Below are positions 1-4,374 of a DNA stretch of 7,891 nucleotides, piece after piece (position 1 is the stretch's first letter; every line of letters begins with the position of its first letter). The notes below the pieces were generated by a model. That model saw nothing but the letters and a program-made list of their open reading frames with translations. It was not told where the DNA came from and did no database searches. Made by a program: the position numbers and the translations under genes. The stretch spans positions 953,385 to 961,275 of the forward strand of contig JABUUQ010000002.1 in assembly GCA_021443125.1 (NCBI GenBank). The letters run 5' to 3'. The DNA is from Bacteroidales bacterium (GTDB lineage: Bacteria > Bacteroidota > Bacteroidia > Bacteroidales > P3).

Positions 1-345
1 AAGCCGATGCGTTTGGAGGATATTGCAAAAATGACAGACAACGATATTTCAACAATATCCAGAGTAACGACAAAGAAATACGCCCAAACTCATTTCGGAA
101 CTTTTCTGCTTAAAGACTTTTTCTCTAATGCACTTGAGGATAATAGTGGTCAGATAGTTGCTGCAGATACCATAAAATCAAAACTTAAACAACTGATAGA
201 CGAAGAAGACAAACGGAAACCTTTGACCGACGACATTTTAGTTGGAATTTTGGAAAAAGAAGGCTACAAACTTGCAAGGAGAACTATTGCCAAATACCGT
301 ATGGCAATGAATATTCCTGTGGCAAGGTTGAGGAAAAAATTGTAA
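1..345 (+). CDS. rpoN: RNA polymerase sigma-54 factor, C-terminal part (5' end outside window)
   Basis: Sigma-54 directs RNA polymerase to -24/-12 promoters, where opening needs an AAA+ activator. Only the last 114 codons are here; the frame is open from base 1 (K-P-M-R-L-E-D), so the ATG at 7 is internal. Visible are the end of the DNA-binding region with its helix-turn-helix (LEDIAKM...DISTISRVT, then FGTFLLKDFFS) and, near the C-terminus at bases 274-303, the RpoN box ARRTIAKYRM, which differs from the usual ARRTVAKYRE by conservative changes; it contacts the -24 element. The protein ends a few residues later (VARLRKKL), the normal place for the family, so the 3' end is intact. No hairpin terminator follows, so read-through into the next gene is possible. 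The family call is very safe; the missing N-terminal domains (activator- and core-binding) cannot be judged. Confidence 0.97.
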   Translation, partial: KPMRLEDIAKMTDNDISTISRVTTKKYAQTHFGTFLLKDFFSNALEDNSGQIVAADTIKSKLKQLIDEEDKRKPLTDDILVGILEKEGYKLARRTIAKYRMAMNIPVARLRKKL

Positions 346-364
346 TACAGAATCAATTTATTAG

Positions 365-449
365 AACTTGCTTTCAAAAAATTAAAACTTGCTTCTAATT
401 TAACGAAACTTGCTTTTATTTCAATAGAACGAGGATTTGATTTTTTGAG
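365..449. repeat. Phased 21-base tandem repeat between rpoN and the membrane-protein gene
   Basis: The 9-base core AACTTGCTT occurs identically at 365-373, 386-394 and 407-415, an exact 21-base pitch. The 12-base linkers are AT-rich and differ from each other. The phase seems to continue in decayed form: AAC recurs at 428 (AACGAGGAT) and 450 (AACGGATCT), each preceded by AG. A pitch of 21 is two turns of B-DNA, so all cores face the same side of the helix. Antisense, the unit is seven codons and would read as an [KE]ASF-type heptad, but I see no gene there. It could be a protein-binding array, a decaying minisatellite or a dispersed intergenic repeat. The periodicity is read directly; any function is inference. 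Confidence 0.75.
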
Positions 450-481
450 AACGGATCTTAAAAAGAAATATAGAAGAAATA

Positions 482-1114
482 ATGGATAATTCAGATGTTT
501 CACCTTTACCCTCTGCGAATAAGAAGGAGAGAGTGTTTGCAAAAATAATCTCTTTCTTGTTCGGACTTGAAACTATCCCTACTTGGTTGCTTGTTATTCT
601 GCTGAATAATAGTGTGTTTGGCATTGATAGTGCAACATCTTTCTATATTCTTCTTTTGTCTTTCCTTCTTACATTTTGGATTCCAGGTTTTGCTGTATTC
701 TACGCAAAACGCATCTATAAAAATAGTAACAAAGAATTTTCACAAAGAGGATGTTTCTTGATAGAAGCACTATATTTTCTACTCACATTTCTTTATATAA
801 AAATCAAACAACCTCAAATGCTTTCCATTTGGCAGATAATGCTTTTGTTACCAGTATGTTATAAAATTGTTTCTGCTTTAATGTGTAAATTTGAGGCGTG
901 TGTGTATTCTTTGTCTGCAGGTGTTTTGTTGGCATTTGCTTTCAAAATTTTTATGCTTAATCCTACTGTGTGGCTTCCTATATCTATAATTATTTGTGGG
1001 GCTTTGATGACCTCAAGACTTATTTTGACACAAACAACTATAAAATCTCAACTTGTGGGACTTGCTTCTGGTATTGCCACTTTTGTAATCTTTCTAATAA
1101 TCATAAATGTATAG
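482..1114 (+). CDS. Polytopic membrane protein, degenerate PAP2-superfamily-like
   Basis: A 210-residue inner-membrane protein with about six or seven hydrophobic segments (roughly residues 31-48, 52-75, 91-107, 114-133, 141-159, 163-180, 190-209) after a short charged N-terminus. Layout and several short stretches resemble the small PAP2-like (phosphatidic acid phosphatase type 2) membrane proteins of Bacteroidota, notably F-x-LNPTVWL (159-165) and TSRLILTQTTIKSQLVG (177-193). PAP2 enzymes use a histidine in each of two conserved motifs. Here the positions I align to them are C140 (KFEAC) and T185 (after SRLILTQ), while R179 is kept, so activity is doubtful. The frame has a stop at 446-448 and no earlier ATG, which fixes the start at 482; the leader is A-rich without a Shine-Dalgarno site. 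Its end overlaps the peptidase gene by 8 bases, suggesting translational coupling. The coding call is strong; the family is inferred from memory of the fold. Confidence 0.8.
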   Translation: MDNSDVSPLPSANKKERVFAKIISFLFGLETIPTWLLVILLNNSVFGIDSATSFYILLLSFLLTFWIPGFAVFYAKRIYKNSNKEFSQRGCFLIEALYFLLTFLYIKIKQPQMLSIWQIMLLLPVCYKIVSALMCKFEACVYSLSAGVLLAFAFKIFMLNPTVWLPISIIICGALMTSRLILTQTTIKSQLVGLASGIATFVIFLIIINV

Positions 1115-2216
1115 ACTGCTGAAACACATATTATTTTTTGCCTTTGTGCTTCTTTTGCCTATAATTGCCTTTTCGCAAAACAACAAGCAAAAAGAAGATA
1201 CTCGTAGCAAGAACCGACGCTATGCAGACTCTATGTACTATGAACACACCGTAAAGAAACAGCAGACAGTCAGTAAGGAAAAAGAAGATACTTTGCGTAT
1301 AACAGCTAAGGACCTTAAGAATGAACCGCGATTTATCAGCGGCTTGGGCGAGATTCCTTGTGCAACATTATATCAAAACACTTGGATGAATGAAAAAGTC
1401 AAATCTGGCAAAGTTTCCTTGAAAGACTTGCCCGATGAACTTACTATTCGTCTTCTTGGCAAGAACAACACAGATAATTTTTGTTTTCCATGCAAAGGAC
1501 CCAAGACTTCCAGTTACGGATGGCGGTGGGGAAGACCTCATATGGGTGTAGATATAGCAGTGAATATAGGAGATAAAATTTATGCAGCCTTTGATGGTGT
1601 TGTGCGTGTTGCCCGCTATAATGGAGGTTACGGAAATATGGTGTTGATACGACATTATAATAATATAGAAACGCTTTATGGTCATTTGTCTGTAATAAAA
1701 GTGCAACCAGGGCAAAAGGTTAAGGCGGGAGATGTTATAGGTCTTGGCGGCAGTACGGGAAGAAGTACAGGACCTCACCTTCATTTTGAAACAAGAGTGC
1801 TTTATGCTTGCTTCGATCCTGAATGGATAATAGATATTGAGAATAATTGCTTGAAAACAAAGGTGTTGAAAATAGATAAATCTTATTTTGGTGTTTCAGC
1901 TTCTCAGTCCATAGCAGACAAAAAAGTATCTAAACCATCTTCTTTGTCAAAAATCAGCAAGGTTATGGATGGTACAAAATATATTTCCCAAACAGAACTG
2001 AACAAAAAGGCACAAGAAAAAGAGAAAAAGAAGAATGAAATAGTGCATATAGACAAAAACGCCGACAAATCAACTTGGAAATATTATACAGTCAAGGAAG
2101 GCGATACCATAGAGCTTATATGCAAAAGATTTCACATATACGAAAAAGATTTGATAGAAGTAAACAATATAAAAAACAGAGAATTAACAATAAACAAACG
2201 AATAAGAATTAGATAA
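1107..2216 (+). CDS. Secreted M23-family peptidoglycan endopeptidase with C-terminal LysM domain
   Basis: A 369-residue zinc metallopeptidase expected to cleave peptide cross-links of peptidoglycan in the periplasm. Residues 1-23 form a Sec signal peptide (basic start, hydrophobic core, likely cut at AFS|QNN; no lipobox cysteine). A low-complexity charged segment follows, then the M23 (LytM/lysostaphin-like) domain at about 125-240 with its full signature: H145-x3-D149 (PHMGVD), YGH193 and H224-L-H226. H145, D149 and H226 are the expected zinc ligands, and H193 and H224 the catalytic histidines, so it should be active, unlike the degenerate EnvC/NlpD type. A lysine-rich linker (about 265-325) leads to one LysM domain (326-369, YYTVKEGDTIELICKRF), which binds glycan chains. 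The ATG overlaps the previous gene by 8 bases, and ribH follows after one base. The family is certain; its exact role (growth, septation or remodelling) is unknown. Confidence 0.95.
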   Translation: MYRLLKHILFFAFVLLLPIIAFSQNNKQKEDTRSKNRRYADSMYYEHTVKKQQTVSKEKEDTLRITAKDLKNEPRFISGLGEIPCATLYQNTWMNEKVKSGKVSLKDLPDELTIRLLGKNNTDNFCFPCKGPKTSSYGWRWGRPHMGVDIAVNIGDKIYAAFDGVVRVARYNGGYGNMVLIRHYNNIETLYGHLSVIKVQPGQKVKAGDVIGLGGSTGRSTGPHLHFETRVLYACFDPEWIIDIENNCLKTKVLKIDKSYFGVSASQSIADKKVSKPSSLSKISKVMDGTKYISQTELNKKAQEKEKKKNEIVHIDKNADKSTWKYYTVKEGDTIELICKRFHIYEKDLIEVNNIKNRELTINKRIRIR

Positions 2217-2217
2217 T

Positions 2218-2694
2218 ATGTCATCAGAATTAAAAAATTTATCCTCTTACAACAAAGAGGAGGTTCCTTCGGGAGAAAGATGCAGTTTCGGAATAGTTGT
2301 TTCCGAGTGGAATAGCGAGATAACAGAGGCTTTATTGCAGGGTGCAGTAGATACTTTGATTGAAAACGGCACAGATGAAAAGGATATACTTGTTCAGTAT
2401 GTTCCAGGTGCATACGAATTGCCTTATGCAGCTTCTGAACTTTCAAAAAGAAAGAAATTGGATGCAATAATCTGTCTTGGTTGTATTATTCAAGGCGAAA
2501 CTCGTCATTTTGACTTTATCGCAAACGCTGTTGCAAACGGAATAATGAATGTAAGCCTGAAAGAAGAAATTCCGGTAATCTTTGGCGTGCTTACAACAAA
2601 CAATCTGGAACAGGCAAAGGAGCGTTGTGGTGGCAGAGTAGGTAATAAAGGGGTGGAAGCTGCAGTTACGGCTTTGAAAATGGCGGCACTATAA
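2218..2694 (+). CDS. ribH: 6,7-dimethyl-8-ribityllumazine synthase (riboflavin synthase beta chain)
   Basis: Catalyses the penultimate riboflavin step in the cytosol: 5-amino-6-ribitylamino-uracil plus 3,4-dihydroxy-2-butanone 4-phosphate gives 6,7-dimethyl-8-ribityllumazine. At 158 residues it has the usual length, including a hydrophilic N-terminal extension of about 20. Family motifs are all present: FGIVVSEWN (24-32) with aromatic W31 in the substrate pocket, VPGAYELP (62-69), LGCIIQGET-RHFDF (87-100) with the expected catalytic H97, and GVLTTNNLEQAKERCGGRVGNKG (123-145) with the phosphate-contacting arginine probably R136. The start lies one base after the peptidase stop and 11 bases before the fmt gap ends, so it is embedded in the operon. 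No FMN riboswitch could sit in front of it, and no other rib gene is in the window, so it appears separated from the rest of the pathway. Confidence 0.98.
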   Translation: MSSELKNLSSYNKEEVPSGERCSFGIVVSEWNSEITEALLQGAVDTLIENGTDEKDILVQYVPGAYELPYAASELSKRKKLDAIICLGCIIQGETRHFDFIANAVANGIMNVSLKEEIPVIFGVLTTNNLEQAKERCGGRVGNKGVEAAVTALKMAAL

Positions 2695-2705
2695 AATAAA
2701 ACCCT

Positions 2706-3665
2706 ATGTCAAAGAATCTTAGAATAGTTTTCTACGGCACACCCGAGATTGCGGCTATAGAATTGGAGTATCTTGTCAATCAAGGCTACAATATCGTTGG
2801 CGTTGTAACCAATGTGGACAAACCTATGGGCAGAGGCAAGAAAATAGCTTTCTCTCCAGTGAAGGAAATGGCTTTGCAACTTGGTGTGAAGAATATATTG
2901 CAGCCTGCAAGTATGAAAAGTGAGGATTTTCTTGCAGAGTTGAGTGCATTGAAACCCGATTTGCAAGTTGTTGTTGCTTTTCGTATGATGCCAAAGTCTG
3001 TTTATGCTTTGCCACCTTTGGGAACTTTCAATTTGCACACATCTTTGTTGCCTCAGTATCGTGGTGCTGCACCTATAAACTGGGCAATAATCAATGGAGA
3101 AAAAGAAACGGGTATCACAACTTTTCTTTTGAATGATAAAATTGACTGTGGCGAAATTCTGCTTCAAAGAAAGATAGCAATCAAAGCAGAAACCGATTTT
3201 GAAGAACTTTATAATGAAATGGCGGAACAAGGAAAAAAACTTGTGGCCGATACTATTGATTTGATAGAAAAAGGTTCTTTCGAAACTATAGTGCAGACAG
3301 AGGAAGAAACAAAGCCGGCTCCTAAAATTTTTAAGGAAGATACCTATATAGATTGGCATAAAAACGGCAATGAAATAGTGAATTTTATCAGAGGATTATG
3401 CCCAATTCCTGCTGCAAAGAGTATTTTTATTGACGAATCAACAGAAAAAGACTACGAATTCAAGATTTTTAAGGCTGTTTTTGAGAAAAATAATGCAAAT
3501 AAACCTATTGGAACTTTGTGGATAGAAAACAACAAAGTAATTAAGGTGCGATGCAATGATGGAGTAGTGGAACTTGTTGATTTACAGGTGAGTGGAAAAA
3601 AACGTATGCTTGCTTCAGAATTGGTTAAAGGTCTAAGAATAAACGAATTATTAAACAAAAATTAA
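2706..3665 (+). CDS. fmt: Methionyl-tRNA formyltransferase
   Basis: Transfers the formyl group of 10-formyltetrahydrofolate to Met-tRNA(fMet), preparing initiator tRNA. At 319 residues it is full length. The N-terminal catalytic domain (about 5-190) starts with RIVFYGTPE (6-14), a Rossmann-like strand-turn, and carries the formyltransferase signature FNLHTSLLPQYRGAAPINWA (108-127). The catalytic trio is N109, H111 and, in NDKIDCGEIL, D147. The C-terminal tRNA-binding OB-like domain (about 205-319) contains the typical W-x-K-x-x-x-E/N-I-x-NFIRGL-PIPAA pattern (IDWHKNGNEIVNFIRGLCPIPAAKS). The start is 11 bases after ribH; an alternative ATG shortly downstream would cut into the first strand. 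It is the last gene of the run. No hairpin terminator is seen before the HU promoter, so some read-through into HU is possible. Confidence 0.98.
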   Translation: MSKNLRIVFYGTPEIAAIELEYLVNQGYNIVGVVTNVDKPMGRGKKIAFSPVKEMALQLGVKNILQPASMKSEDFLAELSALKPDLQVVVAFRMMPKSVYALPPLGTFNLHTSLLPQYRGAAPINWAIINGEKETGITTFLLNDKIDCGEILLQRKIAIKAETDFEELYNEMAEQGKKLVADTIDLIEKGSFETIVQTEEETKPAPKIFKEDTYIDWHKNGNEIVNFIRGLCPIPAAKSIFIDESTEKDYEFKIFKAVFEKNNANKPIGTLWIENNKVIKVRCNDGVVELVDLQVSGKKRMLASELVKGLRINELLNKN

Positions 3666-3705
3666 TAAAAAAATAACTTTTTGCAAAAAAAATCTAAATA
3701 ATTGA

Positions 3706-3735
3706 TTGCTAGTAATAAAAAAATTACTACATTTG
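3706..3735 (+). promoter_or_regulatory. Bacteroidota-type sigma promoter of the HU gene
   Basis: The -7 box TACATTTG (3728-3735) matches the Bacteroidota consensus TAnnTTTG exactly. A TTG at 3706-3708 lies 19 bases upstream, the expected spacing for the -33 element. Transcription would start near 3742-3745, giving an untranslated leader of about 45-50 A-rich bases before the ATG at 3791. A strong promoter fits a highly expressed nucleoid protein. The start point itself is inferred. Confidence 0.7.
3710..3729. promoter_or_regulatory. Perfect 7-base dyad in the HU promoter spacer (possible operator)
   Basis: TAGTAAT (3710-3716) and ATTACTA (3723-3729) are exact inverted repeats around six A residues. 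The dyad fills the space between the -33 and -7 elements and overlaps the first two bases of the -7 box, where a bound dimer would block RNA polymerase. Half-site centres are 13 bases apart. It might be an autoregulatory or other repressor site, or a chance feature of AT-rich DNA. It lacks the T-tract of a terminator. Confidence 0.4.
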
Positions 3736-3790
3736 CAAATATAAAAAATTAAAGAACAATAAAGTTTAACACATTTCAAAATTTATCACT

Positions 3791-4081
3791 ATGACAAAAC
3801 AAGATTTCGCAGGATTGATGGCTGCAAAAACAGGTATGACAAAAGCTGATTCAGTTAAAGCTTACGATGCATTTTTAACTGTTGCTGAAGAATTATTGAA
3901 AAAAGGTGAAAAAGTAGCAATGTTAGGTTTTGGTACTTTCTCTCTTGAACACAAAAAAGCAAGAGAAGCAAGAAATCCAAGAACAGGCGAAACTATAAAA
4001 GTTGCAGCTAAAAACGTTGTTAAATTCAAAGCAGGTAAGGCTTTGTCAGAAAGCGTTCTTAAAACAAAAATTAAGAAATAA
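3791..4081 (+). CDS. hup: HU-family histone-like DNA-binding protein
   Basis: A 96-residue nucleoid protein that binds and bends DNA as a dimer with little sequence preference. The N-terminal helix pair (about 3-43) forms the dimer body. GFGTFSLEHKKAREARNPRTGETI (46-69) is the HU/IHF signature leading into the DNA-clasping arm, whose tip RNPRTGE (61-67) carries the intercalating proline P63. VKFKAGKAL (78-86) follows and a basic tail (KTKIKK) ends it. The length is slightly above the usual 90. The start at 3791 is the first ATG after the promoter and gives a standard MTKQDF beginning. It has its own promoter and terminator, so it is monocistronic. Whether it is the main HU or one of several paralogues (HU versus IHF subunit) cannot be decided from one locus. 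Confidence 0.96.
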   Translation: MTKQDFAGLMAAKTGMTKADSVKAYDAFLTVAEELLKKGEKVAMLGFGTFSLEHKKAREARNPRTGETIKVAAKNVVKFKAGKALSESVLKTKIKK

Positions 4082-4102
4082 TTTATATTCTTAAAGAACA
4101 TT

Positions 4103-4135
4103 AAAGTCAAGTGAAAATTCGCTTGACTTTTTTTT
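4103..4135 (+). terminator. Intrinsic terminator of the HU gene
   Basis: A perfect 9-base stem, AAAGTCAAG (4103-4111) with CTTGACTTT (4122-4130), can extend inward by a T-G and a G-C pair, leaving the loop AAAATT. It merges into a run of eight T residues (4128-4135). It starts 22 bases after the HU stop and is a textbook Rho-independent terminator on the + strand. Confidence 0.92.
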
Positions 4136-4170
4136 ATTTCCATTTTAATAAGACATCATTCCGAGAAAAT

Positions 4171-4254
4171 AAAACAAAGGAATAAAAAATTAAAAGCAAG
4201 GAATAATTTACCAAAACGCCGTTTTATTTTTTCAACATCAAGGTCTATTAAAAT
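4171..4254. repeat. Degenerate 21-base-pitch repeat in the HU-gcvP intergenic region
   Basis: AAAACAAAGGAATAA (4171-4185) and AAAAGCAAGGAATAA (4192-4206) match at 13 of 15 bases and are exactly 21 apart. The phase continues: a unit at 4213 begins AAAAC but is otherwise diverged, and the unit at 4234 again has CAAGG at the same offset (4239-4243). The second copy contains AAGCAAG, the reverse complement of the core of the array at 365-415, which has the same pitch. The array lies between the HU terminator and the hairpin that ends gcvP. No open frame, RNA gene or promoter is visible from 4136 to 4316; this repeat is the only structure I see there. Confidence 0.5.
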
Positions 4255-4316
4255 TTGAGACTTATCAATTCGGTTATAATGGATTAGTCTTTTATTGCCG
4301 CAACAAAGCAACACCC

Positions 4317-4356
4317 TAAAACAAATACAGCACCCCTAAAAAAGAGATGCTGTATT
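4317..4356 (-). terminator. Probable intrinsic terminator of gcvP
   Basis: AATACAGCA (4324-4332) and TGCTGTATT (4348-4356) form a perfect 9-base stem with a 15-base loop. Read on the - strand it begins 19 bases after the gcvP stop and is followed by the T-rich tract TTTGTTTT. On the + strand it lacks a T-run, so it mainly serves gcvP. Confidence 0.72.
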
Positions 4357-4374
4357 ATTATTTAGATTGAAAAA

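Noticed and set aside
365..449. CRISPR array
   Set aside because: The cores are only 9 bases with 12-base linkers, too short for repeats and spacers, and no cas gene is nearby.
264..624. Two overlapping open frames on the - strand across the rpoN-membrane protein junction
   Set aside because: They overlap real genes on the other strand and exist mainly because the 21-base repeat keeps one frame open; no promoter or family match is visible.
2709..3359. Open frame of 216 codons on the - strand opposite fmt
   Set aside because: It is a shadow of the fmt coding frame; the predicted peptide has no recognisable motif and atypical composition.
3678..3689. TTTTTGCAAAAA palindrome upstream of HU as a second promoter or binding site
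   Set aside because: It lacks the TAnnTTTG match and such A/T palindromes are expected in this composition.
3954..3980. AAGCAAG repeated within the HU gene as part of the repeat family
   Set aside because: The copies are 9 bases apart and encode the conserved KAREAR segment, so protein coding explains them.
4213..4230. AAAAC-GCC-GTTTT hairpin followed by T-rich DNA as a terminator
   Set aside because: A 5-base, mostly A-T stem is too weak, and the HU gene already has a strong terminator about 100 bases earlier.
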